From Parietaria judaica (Eukaryota > Streptophyta > Magnoliopsida > Rosales > Urticaceae), in the NCBI GenBank assembly GCA_954871525.1, contig OX940860.1:23344001-23408000 (forward strand): DNA of 64,000 nt, read 5' to 3'. Below the pieces are notes generated by a model. It saw only the letters and a program-made list of their open reading frames with translations, had not been told where the DNA came from and did not search any database. Made by a program: the position numbers and the translations under genes. Positions within the stretch are counted from its first letter, which is position 1. Each line of letters starts with the position of its first letter. Positions 10,901 through 23,320 of the stretch are shown here, piece by piece.

Positions 10901-12212
10901 TCTTGCACTCGAACAGGATCGACCCTCTGCCTCTGATCTCTACGACTGATCCGTCGCCGAATTTCACGCTGCCCGTGATCTTCTCATCGAGCTCTTCAAA
11001 CTTAGCTCGGTCCCCAGTCATGTGGTTGCTAGCTCCGTTGTCTAAGTACCATATGTCGGTACTGACCTTCTTCTCTCCGTCTACGAGGAGGTTTGCAATA
11101 ACCTTATCCTCGATGAGGAAAACCTTCTCGCTGGTCTCCTCCGGACAGGTCTGCTCGGCCTCTGGGCTGATCGGCACACTGATCACTTCTGCCCGGGCCT
11201 TGGCGTCACATTCACCATTCTGTTCGTCCAGGTACGTTTCCTGCTCGGCAAACAACAATGCCGGCTGGTCGTCTGGGAATCTTGCTAGATTCGCCTCTTC
11301 GCCCTGGTTCCTGCTCCGGCACTCAGATGCAAAGTGCCCAAGCTTCTGACAATTGTAGCACTTCACTGTGCTCTTGTCTCTCCTGGTCGTGCCTTCCTGA
11401 CGGGTAGATCCACTGCCGCGACCTCGCATGTCCCGACCTCGACCTCGTCCACGACCTTGTCCGCGTCCTCGGACTTCTCCACCAAAGCTGTTCCGACCTG
11501 AGGGTCTTGTAGAAAACTCGGCTCCCCCGGTTTTCCGCTGCCTGGCCGTCCACTCTTCATGCGTGAGCAGGAGGTTCTTCTCCTCGTCTTTGTCACCGTA
11601 ACCCCGAAGTCTCTCTTCGTGGACCTTGAGACGACCAACAACCTCCTCGACCGACATGGTCTTGAGATCGCCGAACTGCTCGATCGATGTCATGATCTGC
11701 ATGTACCTGTGAGGCACTGCTCGGAGAAACTTCTTGACGACGGTGGTCTCCTCCACCTTGTCTCCCAGCGAGCGTATGCCGGTCACAATGGACGTGAGCC
11801 GCATAGCGAAATCATCAATTGATTCGCTCTCCCTCATCCTCATGACCTCGAACTCACTCTTCAAGGTCTGGACCTTTGCCTCCTTGACGCGATCCGCGCC
11901 CTCGTGCATGGTCTGAAGAGTTTTCCATGCTTCCTTCGCGGAATCTTTCTCGGCAAGCATGAGAAGAACTTCTTCCGGAACTGCTTGGTAGATAGCGGCT
12001 AGAGCCATTCTTTCCTTGCGCCCTTCGACACCGCCGTTCTCTACGGCCTCCCATACTCCCTGCGCCTGCAGATTCACCCTCATCTTCAACGCCCACACGG
12101 CGTAATTGCTCTTCGTGAGCATGGGGTAATGGAGTGTAACTGTGCCTTCTCTGGAGTCTGATTTCTGCGCAACCAAAGCTCCGTCGATCGGTGACTCTGA
12201 TGATGAAGACAT
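7611..12212 (-). CDS. Copia Gag-Pol polyprotein
   Basis: One frame of 1533 residues starts at the ATG at 12212, 28 bp downstream of the LTR edge. Upstream in-frame codons lack an ATG. Domains in order: Gag (about 1-280) with an Arg-Gly-rich stretch; a CCHC zinc knuckle (C-x2-C-x4-H-x4-C, about 285-298); an aspartic protease with 'LDNGAS' at about 390; an integrase with an HHCC zinc site (about 522-560) and D-D35-E catalytic residues near 586, 649 and 685; a reverse transcriptase with YVDD near 1110-1113; and an RNase H with 'TDSDLAGD', 'SSCEAEF' and 'YVDNKSA' motifs (about 1270-1400). No frameshift or stop interrupts it. The last 100 residues are encoded by the 3' LTR and contain no known domain. 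Expression would start in the 5' LTR, and protease would process the product. Confidence 0.94.
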   Translation of the reverse strand: MSSSSESPIDGALVAQKSDSREGTVTLHYPMLTKSNYAVWALKMRVNLQAQGVWEAVENGGVEGRKERMALAAIYQAVPEEVLLMLAEKDSAKEAWKTLQTMHEGADRVKEAKVQTLKSEFEVMRMRESESIDDFAMRLTSIVTGIRSLGDKVEETTVVKKFLRAVPHRYMQIMTSIEQFGDLKTMSVEEVVGRLKVHEERLRGYGDKDEEKNLLLTHEEWTARQRKTGGAEFSTRPSGRNSFGGEVRGRGQGRGRGRGRDMRGRGSGSTRQEGTTRRDKSTVKCYNCQKLGHFASECRSRNQGEEANLARFPDDQPALLFAEQETYLDEQNGECDAKARAEVISVPISPEAEQTCPEETSEKVFLIEDKVIANLLVDGEKKVSTDIWYLDNGASNHMTGDRAKFEELDEKITGSVKFGDGSVVEIRGRGSILFECKNGDQRLMTQVYFIPKLKSNIISLGQMTEIGNTVLLQGSYLKMWTKEGELLMKVERTPNRLYKILLKTCQPVCLMASMADPAWLWHARLGHVNFHALKMMGEKKMAFGVPKIEHPDQLCECCMIAKQARIPFPIKAKFRAERPLQLVHADLCGPVTPATLAGNKYFLLLVDDYSRWMWVYMLKEKSGAFEVFKKFKKIVENGSVHRLKVLRTDRGGEFTSQQFGEFCDQEGVQRHLSAPHTPQQNGVVERRNRTVMKTARSLLKSMQVPARFWAEAVRHAVYLLNRLPTKALGERTPYQAWKGKKPHLEHLKVFGCTAHVKIAGPHLKKLDDRSQKMVYLGVEEGSKAHRLYDPRRGRLQVSRDAVFEEEMKWDWRDENGEPEQNSVEFIVEDDQDVAEQEKPGTPSSGTVLPETREPSPGESTPDTPRTPSPSRTSPSSSGDSSIKDGPRGFRPLADVYDQTQEVEMSLDELSLLCAEEPANYQEAAAEQEWQEAMKKEMESIEKNRTWELTDLPKGHNPIGLKWVYKLKKDTEGNVLKYKARLVAKGYVQRKDIDFEEVFAPVARLDTIRLILALAAHRGWEIHHLDVKSAFLNGDLEEEVYVKQPEGFGVTGKEQKVYKLSKALYGLRQAPRAWNIRLDKSLKNLGFTKCLSEQAVYTRSSGQETLIVGVYVDDLIVTGSSAGGVDGFKQQMMAEFEMSDLGLLSYYLGLEVEQKKDCITLKQSAYAKKILKQFEMTDCNSSKYPMEAKLQLGKDAEGRRMDPTEYRRVIGCLRYLTHTRPDISHAVGIVSRYMEKPTSAHQQAVKHILRYVKGTTDYGIQYNRGSGAEVLVGFTDSDLAGDIDDKKSTGGMAFYLNGNLITWQSQKQQIVALSSCEAEFMAATAAACQAMWLKGLLSEVTGSEQRPATLYVDNKSAIALMKNPVFHGRSKHIDTKFHYIRECVEKREIIVEFVNTREQRADILTKALGRVKFEEMRELLGVKRVEASQAYGGECELKLDLVRVTTRTQDGQKHLRGVSPGTDQNRRQTAVQPSSGEHEQSVRIEGKLSPEHTSRSAWGQRDCPGRKRKLYPERKSRNLRSKQIKSKIRRDYLG
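7914..7923 (-). other. Polypurine tract
   Basis: Immediately upstream of the 3' LTR, the minus strand reads a purine run of the form GGGGGAGAA, the expected primer for plus-strand DNA synthesis. Confidence 0.85.
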
Positions 12213-12226
12213 GTTCTTCGATTGAA

Positions 12227-12238
12227 GCTCTGATACCA
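12227..12238 (-). other. Primer-binding site (initiator tRNA-Met)
   Basis: Directly inside the 5' LTR the minus strand reads TGGTATCAGAGC, the standard plant retrotransposon primer-binding site complementary to the 3' end of initiator tRNA-Met. Confidence 0.92.
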
Positions 12239-12240
12239 CT

Positions 12241-12784
12241 TGTTGGATCCCAATTCACGGATCTGCAAAGAACACGAATAACACCAAAAGAAATCGAACA
12301 GAAAAATAAAGGACACAAACTTTTGGGAGAAGAAATTCTCTTGATTAATAATCGAAGGCAATACAAGAAGATAAACTCAAAATTATAATGGACTCTACAC
12401 AATACAAAGTGTACAATGCTAGGTTTATATAGCCTCTCATAGGCGAAACCCTAGCTACCCAAATCGCACAAAATCAGGAAACTACCCTAAATAATCTCGC
12501 CGAATCTTTGACTTGATTTGCTTGCTCCTCAAGTTACGCGACTTCCTTTCTGGGTAGAGTTTCCTTTTCCTGCCCGGACAGTCTCTCTGTCCCCGAGCTG
12601 ACCTGCTCGTATGCTCCGGGCTGAGCTTGCCTTCTATCCGGACACTCTGCTCGTGTTCACCCGAGCTGGGCTGAACGGCTGTCCGTCTTCTGTTCTGGTC
12701 GGTACCCGGGCTGACTCTTCGCAAGTGTTTCTGCCCGTCCTGGGTTCTGGTCGTCACCCGGACTAAGTCAAGCTTAAGCTCACA
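12241..12784 (-). repeat. 5' LTR of the Copia element
   Basis: 544 bp, matching the other LTR except for one inserted C near 12460 and three substitutions (near 12595, 12683 and 12718). The promoter and transcription start of the element should lie here. A minus-strand TATATAAA-like box corresponds to plus-strand 'GGTTTATATAGCC' near 12422-12434. Confidence 0.92.
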
Positions 12785-12789
12785 TTCCT

Positions 12790-13540
12790 TACAGTTTTAG
12801 GTACACACTAAAAACGCCCAGATTACCAAACACGCGCATAAAGTAAAAGACAACTGATGAACACGCGATATTTGGTAACGCAGTTCGCGAACCCCTCGTG
12901 GGAACCTACTCTGCTGGGGCACTTACCCAGATTCTTTATTCCACTGGAAAACATTCAAAAATGTTACACGGTTATATAGGATACTTAATTGAGTTTCACA
13001 AGGGAATAGACAACTCCCCCTCAAGACCAGGCGCAACTGGCGATCCAACTCCAGGGAAAAAGCGTGCACTCCTCTTCGGAAACGGCCTTGGATGCTTCAA
13101 CCGTCGAACAGCCGGTCGTCACTCCTTGAATGAGATCGCAAGACCCTCCAGCTTCCTTTGAGCATATTTTTATATTTTCACTTGCTAGTTGATAACCACA
13201 ACCAGCAAAGGTTATATAGCCGGTCAAAATGGCTTCCAAATAAGGCAATAAAAGCTCCACGATCTAGGGTGATTAAAGGATGATTGACAATCTTCAATCA
13301 CAGTTATTCAAGGGGCTGATGCTGCAAACCACTCATTGATTATGCAGATACATGATGAAGATCGTGGTGATGACTCAAAAGATCTTGGACATTAACTCTG
13401 ATGAAGATCCTGGTCATTAACTCCGCTGTTGCTTTGACACTTGTTCCAACAACTCCTTTGACAGCCTTATCCAGTCCGAATCTGGCAATCAAATCTCCAG
13501 CAATAAACGACCTTCATGAATGTGATAATATCTCCCAACA
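12790..13540 (-). repeat. Older LTR-like sequence, host of the Copia insertion
   Basis: Read on the minus strand the block starts TGTTGGGAGATATTATCAC at 13540 and carries a TATA-like motif (GGCTATATAACC at about 13207-13218). It continues through LTR-style leader sequence ('TTTACTTTATGCGCGTG', 'GGTAACGCAGTTCG' region). This organisation resembles a solo or partial Copia-class LTR in the same orientation. No matching second LTR or target duplication was identified and the low-coordinate end is undefined. The small frames in it (for example 13260-13021 minus) have no recognisable product. Confidence 0.45.
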
Positions 13541-14094
13541 ACTAAGATATCACGTCTAGTAATGCATCTTGACATTATTATTGCCTTGATCTTCTTGATG
13601 GTTGAGTCACATCTTTTGCATGCGCCACATATGGAAAGTCTTCCACACCACTTATGTTACACATAATGACAAAACCGAACACAAACTGCGGAATACAATG
13701 CAATGTTCTTACATCATTAAGGTGCTTGAAGTTTTGGAATCATGGCTATAGCTTAGTATTTTTTTTCTTTCAAAATTGTGGAGTTTTTCTAATAAAAATA
13801 ATTAAGGGAGACCATATTCTTCATGAAAGTTTAGCAACATGACGAGATTCAAACACTGAATTTGCCTATATGGGTTGATTTTCATGAGTAAATCCCGCAA
13901 TCACAAAAATTCAAGAGATAAAACTCTTACTTTGCGTTCAAACATCGTCTATAATTTTTTTTAGCATCATTCAGCTTTACATTATTACCACAAAACTTTA
14001 GACTCGCATATTGTGCAATAAACGTTACAATAAATTGAGTATTTTCGCTTCAAGCACTTGAACTCGTGCATTAACGTGCAACAAATTTAAGCTA
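13541..14094. other. Intergenic DNA
   Basis: No gene recognised. The sequence is AT-rich, with no clear repeat structure except a short imperfect palindrome around 13520-13555 (GTGATA...TATCAC). Confidence 0.4.
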
Positions 14095-14905
14095 TTAAGT
14101 GTAGTTACGTGGAAGGCTAACTTATCCACATCATTTGTGCAATAAAAATGTTCATTATTTATATTGAAAAAAAAAACATTTATAATAATATATTTTTCAT
14201 CATAATTTTTTTAATGAACAATAATATGCTATATCGATTATTCACACACTAACCTTAATAGCCACATAATAATCTCAAAATCTAAACATACAATATCTTG
14301 TTCTAGATTATGTTTCTGTAAATGTGATAAAACAGTTTTTGACTTGACTCCCGAGAGACATAAATAATTTGGATTATAGCTCTCTATAACGTTTGGTAGA
14401 TGAAATATTGACCCTCTAATTGATTTAATTGGTTAAGGGAATATTAACATAAAAGTGGTTTAGGTCAAAGGTTATATCTTTCACCTAACGGACTTGACTT
14501 GACTACGATAGGACATTTAAATGACTACAATCAGTGATTTTATGCCCATAAATTATTGAAGATCTCATACAAAATGTAATATCAATAAGAGCTAATTAAG
14601 TTTTACGTCACAATATATCCGAAAATATGCATATGCCCACGCACGCCCATTGTCCATCTGGCCTGTGGTTCATTGAATAGTATTAGTGAGCGCTCACACG
14701 AGTTTGACTGTCCATTTAATTTATTTTAAAATATGATCAAATAACATAAAATATATATAAAACAGATTGTCCGTCCTCGAGATTTAGGCAGAAGGGTTTC
14801 GCCCTCCCAAAAACAGCTCACAAGCTATGCAGCCCGTGCACGTCTACTGCAAGCACTGCACGGGACTAACAATATGACGGAATGGACAGGCTCACAAATG
14901 CAAGA
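14095..14905 (+). repeat. Dispersed repeat, copy A
   Basis: About 800 bp is clearly homologous, in the same orientation, to 25440-26300. Shared landmarks, in order, include GACTTGACTCCCGAGAGAC, a CTATAACGTTTGGTAGA block, GTGGTTTAGGTCAAAG, TCCGAAAATATG, and ACAGATTGTCCGTCC followed by GGCAGAAGGGTTT. It has no reading frame of note and is probably a transposon family; the class is undetermined because neither copy shows a clean target duplication. Confidence 0.75.
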
Positions 14906-15126
14906 TGAATTCAATTAGCACCGACCAATAATGCAGTATGACTTCGATCTATTTCGCTTCATTTGAAAACAACTTGAGTACATTTGTCACCATAAACCGC
15001 TACTGTAATCAGGAGAATACGTTGGAGATAACATATGCACGATTAAGAAAATATTTTTCACCTAATTTTTTTAGGCACTTGAAACTTAGGATTATTGCAG
15101 TGTTCCCACAACCTCAGTTTTTTTTA

Positions 15127-17525
15127 GGGTAAACTGCGGCTAAAATACCCAATGTTTCATTTTATTTTAATTATGTGCCAAAAGTTTTTTTTTTTTGGTA
15201 GCCGTGGCTATAATACCCAAAGTTCATTCTGTCAACGCCAAACGTACCCGCCGTTACTGCTCTTACGTGGCATTCACATGTCATTTTTAAACCGCCACAT
15301 CAGCTGCGGCTAAAATACCCAATGTTTCATTTTATTTTAATTATGTGCCCAAAGTTTTTTTTGTGTGACTATAATACCTAAAGTTTATTCTGTTAACGCC
15401 AAACGTACCCGCTGTCCAATTCTCTTGGTATTCATGGAAGTGTTTATCCAAAGAGATATAACGAGAATTTGGAGAAGAGATCTCAATTTGTTGAGAGAGT
15501 AAGAGATTTTTCGATAATATCTTATGAAAAAAAATTAATAATCTAATTATTGTGAAATTAATAACAAAGTGCCGGAACTTACTCAGTAAGGAGGGCGATT
15601 TGAGGACTATTTCTCAAAGGGTTTGGTATGAGTAAATAAAGTGGGCTATGATGGCGAAGAATTGTTATATTAGATGCAATTTATGATATTTTCGTATGTT
15701 CGGGTGTTTTATGTGAGCAACCAATAAGAGATATCATAGTTTGGCTTGTTCAAGTGTAAAAGGTAGAGAAAATATGTTTACAGATATTTTATTTATCTTC
15801 CTAAAATTATAAAATATTTGTTTAGATTAAATTAAATGCACTATAAATTATAATATATAACAAGGTTTAAAATGTAATACTGATAGAATATTGATAATTC
15901 GATTTTATAGGTATGATGATGAGTTATTATAAATTTATAAGTTTTTTTAAAAAGTATTGTTAATTTTTTTCGATCATGAGTGTACTAATAATTGACGGGA
16001 TATGAACAATTTTAAAAGTCCTAATATATAACAAATAGGGGTTAGAAAATGATATATATATATATAAAAAAAAAAGACGGAATAGGTGGTATGAAATATC
16101 AAAGTCTCTTGATATCGTACACTCTTAAATTATATTGAATCAAATTATTATTATCTTTTTACTTTTCATAAAAAAGAAATTCAAGAAGGAAGAATGCGAC
16201 AATGTTCTTGAGGAAGTTTTTTTTTTTTTTTTTTTAAAAGCGACAATCTTAATTCATACATAAGCCGTCTGTATTAATATTACACAAGTAAATAAATAAT
16301 TTGTATTTCACAATTCATTTGTGATGAAATAGTCAAAGTCAAGAGTCTAAAACAGAAGCACGACAAAATGCCCCGCCACCCAAACCGCGGCACATGTGCA
16401 AGATTGCACGTGCGTGTTGCTTCTTTGATTATTTAATCAGCTATTATTTTAATTTGATCAAATTACACATATCTCGTAACACATTGAAGATTGGACCCAC
16501 TCGTTATTAGTTATGTTATGTTTTATTTTATTTTATTATTTTAATAGACTTAAAATTAAATTTAAAGTCTATTAAAATTACATATATGAGAATTGGACAG
16601 CTGGTACGTTTGGCGTTAACAGAATAAACTTTAGGTATTATAGCCACCAAAAAAAAACTTTGGGCACATAATTAAAATAAAATGAAAAGTTGGGTATTTT
16701 AGCCGCAGCTGATGTGGCGGTTTAAAAATGACATGTAAATGCCACGTAGGAGCAGTAACGGAGATTCACGAGAATTGGACGGCGGGTACGTTTGGCGTTA
16801 ACAGAATGAACTTTGGGTATTATAGCCACCAAAAAAAAACTTTGAGCATATAATTAAATAAAGGGTTAATTGCGGCAATAATGCACAACCTTTGGTCAAC
16901 AGGGGTTTTTGGTCCCCAACCTTTCAAAGTGTGGGCAAAAATACACAACGTTTGTTGACCGTGAAATATGTTGGTCCTTCCGTTAGGGGGTGTTAACTTA
17001 TGCTGATGTGGCACCGTTAAATGCCACATGGACTGCCAACTTGTAATATTACATCAGATTTTAAATTAAAACTTTAAATTAAATAAATAATTTTTATTCT
17101 CCCCTAAAAATCTAGCAGACTCTTCGTCGAACGTGACTAAAATTTTGAAAAACGACCGATTATTAAACACGATTAAAATTTGCAAGATTACATATCGACG
17201 GTTTATTAGAAACGACGAAGAGTCGTTAAATTTTTAAGGGGAAATGAAAATTATTTATTTAATTTATTTTTTAAATCATAATTAAAATCTGATGTAATAT
17301 ATTACACCTTGGCAGTCTATTTGGCATTTAACGGTGCCACATCAGCATAAGTTAACACCCCTAACGGAAGGACCAACATATTTTACGGTCAACAAACGTT
17401 GTGTATTTTTGCCCACACTTTCAAAGGTTGGGGACCAAAAACCCCTGTTGACCAAAGGTTGTGCATTATTGCCGCAATACCCTTAAATAAAATGAAACAT
17501 TGGGTATTTTAGCCGCAGTTCACCC
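15127..17525. mobile_element. Mutator-like non-autonomous element with long terminal repeats
   Basis: The left end starts GGGTAAACTGCGGCTAAA and the right end is its near reverse complement, ending GCCGCAGTTCACCC. Each arm holds two tandem copies of the terminal sequence (left 15127-15300 and 15301-15420; right about 16593-16715 and 16766-17525). The interior, about 15420-16590, has no coding potential that I can see. A second inverted-repeat element sits inside the right arm. The flanking T-rich sequence gives no convincing target duplication. Long terminal repeats with a GGG start, plus the 9-bp duplications of relatives here, suggest the Mutator superfamily. Confidence 0.7.
16863..17482. 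mobile_element. Nested Mutator-like inverted-repeat element, 620 bp
   Basis: Terminal inverted repeats run GGGTTAATTGCGGCAATAAT at the left and ATTATTGCCGCAATACCC at the right, and the arms extend over 180 bp each. An exact 9-bp target duplication TTAAATAAA flanks it (16854-16862 and 17483-17491), the size expected for Mutator-like elements. Removing the element and one duplication restores a continuous arm of the host element, which proves nesting. It has no transposase. Confidence 0.88.
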
Positions 17526-18838
17526 TTTTATTATATAGTTTATTTACCTAACATAAACATCACATCAGAAAAGGTGAGATATTTTCTTTCAGTAATGATT
17601 CTCTCAATGTAATTCCATGACATGACTCCTTGCCTATCAAGCTTTCAGGCAACAAGCGGAGGTCATCTTAGCCGTCAGGCAGCGAGAATGAATCAGCTCG
17701 GCGAACTGGAGAAGTAAGGTGGTTTTGATCTTTCGCAGTACGCGCAGAAGATAATCAAGAAATTAACATAACAACAACCGAAATGGCCGGCGATCGGTGA
17801 ACTCAAAAACATTATTCATAATTGAAAAAGAGAACTTAATTTACATAGATTCTTGTTTGTATGGTTAATAATAATTTGCAATCTCATTTAGTGGTCGAAG
17901 GTTACAATTTCAGAGATTATTAATTAAACAAGGCTAGGGTATCACTAGTGAATTAAGACGTAGATGATATTGGCAAAACTTTGCACGCGTGTAATTGGCA
18001 ACAAAGTTGAGGTTTGACACATTTACTCAGTTAAGCAAAATACCAAAACGAGCCGAAATCTTTGAATGTTTAGCTTGTTCAATATTTGGGCACAAGTCAT
18101 TATTTCGAGAAATTCTGTGGATGGTCCCACAAACTGTTACATGTGCAACAATGTTTTAGAAATTCAAGGCCTTAATCAACGAGTTTGGGGAGGTTGCACC
18201 CCAATTGAAAAGATATAAAGTAAAATACGTTAAATTAATAACTTCGATAAAATAATATTTTTGTATGGTCACGAATATAATTAATATTATTAAATTTTAC
18301 CTCGATAAATTAATACCTTGAATAATATAATAAAAAATTTTGATCCGAGCAATATTAATTTATAAAAGTCTTAATATATAAGTAACAATAAATAAAGGCT
18401 TTACCCATTTTTACAAAGAAAAAAAAATAGGGGAAGACAGGAAGAAAAAGAAAAAAGAGGAATCGAAAAGTGGGAAGATAGAGAGAGAAAAAAGAAAAGA
18501 AAATTAATATACATTAACCACATCTCATTCATTATTAAATATAATTTATATTAAATTGTAATTATAATCAGGATTTTAATATAAAATTACAATTGCACCT
18601 ATATTTACATAATAATATATTACAGTTGTAACTTATATTTTCTAAAAAAAATCATCAGTTAGTGGTTTACCCGTTACATCCAATCGGTAAATGGTAAACC
18701 CATAACGTGAAGCTATCAGTTTTTCTTTGGTTTCGGTATTTAGAACTTTATTACAGTGAAAGACAAGAAACTTCCGTTAATAAACAATATGATTTTGACT
18801 TATTAGATTCCCCACTGAACACGTGTTCATACACAATT
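17526..18838. other. Intergenic DNA
   Basis: No gene recognised. A GA/AAGA-rich stretch lies at about 18410-18505 and AT-rich unique sequence surrounds it. The last few hundred bases before 18839 are probably distal promoter of the peroxidase gene. Confidence 0.45.
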
Positions 18839-18940
18839 TTACCTTATCATGTTTGAGGAAATTCCATAATGATATTGACTTTCCAAATATTTACCTTATC
18901 ATGTTTGAGGAAATTCCATAATGATATTGACTTTCCAAAC
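18839..18940 (+). repeat. 52-bp tandem duplication in the peroxidase promoter
   Basis: The sequence ACCTTATCATGTTTGAGG... with its ATTCCATAATGATATTGAC continuation occurs at 18841 and again at 18893. The two 52-bp units differ by about one base. They end roughly 115 bp upstream of the peroxidase ATG, upstream of the TATA box. Confidence 0.9.
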
Positions 18941-18978
18941 ATGGAAGAGGAATGAAGCAATAGTCAATAATAGACTTG

Positions 18979-18988
18979 TCTATATATA
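18979..18988 (+). promoter_or_regulatory. TATA box of the peroxidase gene
   Basis: TCTATATATA lies 68-77 bp before the ATG at 19056, a normal plant distance when the 5' UTR is about 40 bp. No other TATA-like motif is closer. Confidence 0.65.
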
Positions 18989-19055
18989 CATGCATGCATA
19001 GGAGCTTAATTAGTAATCTACAACACCTCCTTAATTAGCTTAGCTTCTTAACGTT

Positions 19056-20552
<1,497 letters not shown>

Positions 20553-21139
20553 TCATCGAACTCTTTTAATTGTACGAAGAAAATTTCATAAAAGAATCTA
20601 ATAATGTAATATCAGACACTTGTATTGGTATGCTTTGATGTACGCTTCGTTTTATATAGAATATTATTTTACAATCATGAATAAAATATACATGCATAAC
20701 GTTCTTAATGAATTTGCAACGTTGTGATGTGTGAACTGTTTAAGTAAAATATGTGACTTACTATTTCATTATTATTTTTTTCCACAAGTTTACTAATTGT
20801 TTTTCCACCGTTTGTTTACTTAATTGTAGTACGTTATATTCTTCTGATTTTCGCACTTTTAATGTCTGTATTTTAAAATTTGACGGAAAAACCTCGAACT
20901 ATTAAAATTTGCTACGTTGTAATTGTAGACTTTGTTAAATGTTACAAAACATTAATGTTGCGTTATGTGTGTGAGAGATTCAAAATTCAACAACTTCCTT
21001 GGAATTGAGAAGTCTCAATTGAACAAGTTCTTTATAAGCTCCATATTGATACAGAGCCCATTTATTACGCCTTTGAGCCCATTTTATGTTGGCAATCAAC
21101 AAGCCCAATATTATTGACATGCGTACCAGTTTTTTTGCT

Positions 21140-21194
<55 letters not shown>

Positions 21195-21600
21195 GGTATG
21201 TGTTCTAAAAGTCTTAAAACGTACCAAAGTCAACCTACGTAATTCCGTATTTAACACCGGCATATGTATCTTTGCAAACATCCTACTTATATGTTCCCAT
21301 TCTCTCTCTTTTTTTTTTTTTGTTGTTGCAAAAACTAACATTCAGAGAAAGGATTGTTGACAGAGGTTGCCTTTGAGCACATTTTAAGACTGGAACATAT
21401 GACGCAAAAAAAAAAAAAAAATCGGATGTTAACAAAAAAATTGGTACATACACCAGTAATAACCTATAAATTTATTACGATCTTGGACTTGGAATTTGCA
21501 CCCCAATCAAAGTAGTTGAAAAAGTTCTATTAACTCTTAATGTTCCCAATATTTCTGTCTACTTTTTCATTTAGTTTAAAATGATTTTATATGTGTCGTT
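20553..21600. other. Intergenic DNA with TA microsatellite
   Basis: This holds the 3' UTR of the peroxidase gene to about 20710, then AT-rich DNA. A perfect (TA)n tract of about 48 bp lies at 21143-21190 and a T-run near 21310. No gene recognised. Confidence 0.55.
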
Positions 21601-21607
21601 AAGTCGA

Positions 21608-21710
21608 ATTACCACTAGGATAGCCTAGTGGTAATTCCACACCACCTCCAAAGCGGAGGTTGTGGGTTCGATCCCCATTGCAGCAAAGCTGCCTTCAAAA
21701 AAAAAAAAAA
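21608..21710 (+). mobile_element. tRNA-derived SINE-like element
   Basis: The sequence has a Pol III box A (TAGCCTAGTGG, 21621-21631) and box B (GTTCGATCC, 21666-21674) at normal spacing, and ends in a 14-base A tract. The 5' portion forms a perfect 12-bp hairpin (arms ATTACCACTAGG / CCTAGTGGTAAT), and a 6-bp ACCTCC/GGAGGT stem sits where the anticodon arm would be. There is no proper acceptor stem, so it is not a functional tRNA. No target duplication is obvious. It fits a short tRNA-derived SINE or SINE head. Confidence 0.6.
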
Positions 21711-22170
21711 GTCTTCTGCACATGTCAATTTTAAGAGAGAAATCTTTTAACTGCACACACAAAATTCCATTAAAACAAATGAAAAATTGACAGAATTTTG
21801 GTGAGGAGCAAAAGCGTGAATATGAAGAAATTTTACCGTGAAAAAAAATTGAATTTATACTATTATACCGATATTAACCCTAATCTTCACGTCTTCACTG
21901 GCCAGTTGATATATTATAGGCTCACGTAATAATAATATATTGCAATACAGTCATCAAACTTAATATTAATCTTCATATAATTACCCAAGCATTTTTGTTC
22001 CCTTCTTATTATTATAAGGGAAATAAAATAAAAGCTCGCACATACGACAGTACACTGGTACAAAGAAACGCACAAATTCAAACACACTAAATATATATAT
22101 GTGTTATACTTGTGTGCATTAGTCATATATTTTTGTAGCAGCAGTTTTGATTCTTAAATATAAAAGGAGA
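21711..22170. other. Intergenic DNA
   Basis: AT-rich DNA. It probably includes the 3' UTR of the minus-strand gene whose stop codon is at 22171. No other feature is seen. Confidence 0.45.
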
Positions 22171-23237
22171 TCATATTGCAGGTGTAGTAGTACTCTTGAC
22201 AAGAAGAGCAGGAAAGTCAAGCACCACGATGTTGTCAATGGCGGTTGAGAAGGTTGCAGAGAACTCAATATGTTTAGGGTGCCTCTGAAACTCGCTGAAG
22301 TCTTCCTTCTTCTCGAATGTCATCACGAAGGCATGTGTGAACCCTTGTCTCAGCACGTCTAGGCTTTCCACGTCCTTACCCCTGATATATATATATATAA
22401 TGTAACACACGTGACGTGATGAAGAAGAAACAAAGAAATTGTGATATTAGTAAATAGGGATATTTACCGCTTAGGTACCTGAATCGATAAGAGAATTTGA
22501 CGGCATATTCCGCTTCTTGTTTTTTCCTCTCCTAACTATTGGTTATTTTTTCTATTATAAACATCCTTATCTTAAAATGTAGACATTTGTTTTTGTTGAT
22601 GACCTTTCTAGATTTATTTATTTTATTTGTTTATCTTGTGAAACTAGAACCTACAAGTTCAAATATTATTAAAAAGCATATGGTGGTTTTTTCTTGTTTT
22701 GTCGCACCGGTATTTTCTCACTGTCTATTCAGTTTTTGCTACATAAGATTTACACTTTTGACAACATTAAATATATACGTTACATATGTGATGTGATTAT
22801 AGGTATTTTTCCATAAATATCCCAATACTAACACATACTTTTTGTTAACATGACGAAGAAATTTTTATCTTGTGGATGCGAAATACAAAAGTTCAAGTAC
22901 TCAACTTTATTAGGTTTTGTTAACGTCATGAAAACAAGTTATCTCGTGTTTATTGCATAATTTTTGGGCATTTTTTTACTATTCAAAGTGATGCAGTGAT
23001 TGAGTATTTGAACTCGAACTTTTTAAGTAGATTCAAGATTCAAATCCCGTCATGATATTTAAATATATTAACAAATAAATATATTTATGAGAGCGAGTAT
23101 TGCTTTTCGGTTCATTACCATTCGAAAGACTTGACGGTTTCAACCTCGGAGACGAGCTTCTCCATGCCTTTCAAGACGTCTTCAACGACGACATCTTCTT
23201 TGAACTTCGCGATCACCAAGTGCTTGAAGTCTCCCAT
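22171..23237 (-). CDS. Stress-response A/B-barrel (Dabb) domain protein
   Basis: Exons are 23237-23119 and 22381-22171, joined across a 737-bp phase-2 intron; the Trp codon of 'FEWGKDVES' is split by it. The product is 109 residues. It starts 'MGDFKHLVIAKFKED', contains 'VKSFEWGKDVES', 'LRQGFTHAFVMTF' and 'HPKHIEFSATF', and ends with 'LDFPALLVKS'. These are the hallmark segments of the small plant Dabb family (Arabidopsis HS1 and At5g22580-like proteins). Members are dimeric alpha-beta barrels. Some are antimicrobial or stress-linked, and one Cannabis member cyclises a polyketide, but this sequence is closer to the non-catalytic stress type. No signal peptide is seen, so a cytosolic or peripheral location is likely. 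Confidence 0.9.
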
Positions 23238-23311
23238 AGTATTACCTTCGAAGCCAAATTATATATTGGTGTATGTATATATTATGATGTGTCACTACAC
23301 ATGCTTGAGGG

Positions 23312-23320
23312 TGAATATAT
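23312..23320 (-). promoter_or_regulatory. Candidate TATA box of the Dabb gene
   Basis: The minus strand reads CTATATATT about 75-83 bp upstream of the ATG at 23237. The region is rich in TA, so the assignment is tentative. Confidence 0.45.

Larger units (their letters stand above)
7371..12784 (-). mobile_element. Complete Ty1/Copia LTR retrotransposon
   Basis: The 5414-bp element lies on the minus strand. Its LTRs are at 12241-12784 (5') and 7371-7913 (3'), each TGTTGG...CACA. Exact 5-bp target duplications TTCCT flank it at 7366-7370 and 12785-12789. By eye the LTRs differ by three substitutions and one 1-bp indel over about 544 bp. A primer-binding site for initiator tRNA-Met, a polypurine tract and one uninterrupted gag-pol ORF with all expected domains in Copia order (protease, integrase, RT, RNase H) are present. 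Under commonly used plant rates (about 0.7 to 1.3e-8 per site per year) this divergence suggests a few hundred thousand years. All parts required for autonomous movement appear intact. Confidence 0.95.

Noticed and set aside
8019..11916. Plus-strand ORFs of 60-180 codons inside the Copia element
   Set aside because: All lie opposite the intact gag-pol frame and have no recognisable domains.
21613..21690. A functional tRNA gene
   Set aside because: Box A and box B are present but there is no acceptor stem and the anticodon arm is abnormal. The poly(A) tail fits a SINE-like element instead.
22171..23237. Assigning the Dabb gene as a polyketide cyclase such as olivetolic acid cyclase
   Set aside because: The sequence resembles the general stress-type Dabb proteins and lacks the wording of the cyclase that I recall. 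No pathway genes are nearby.
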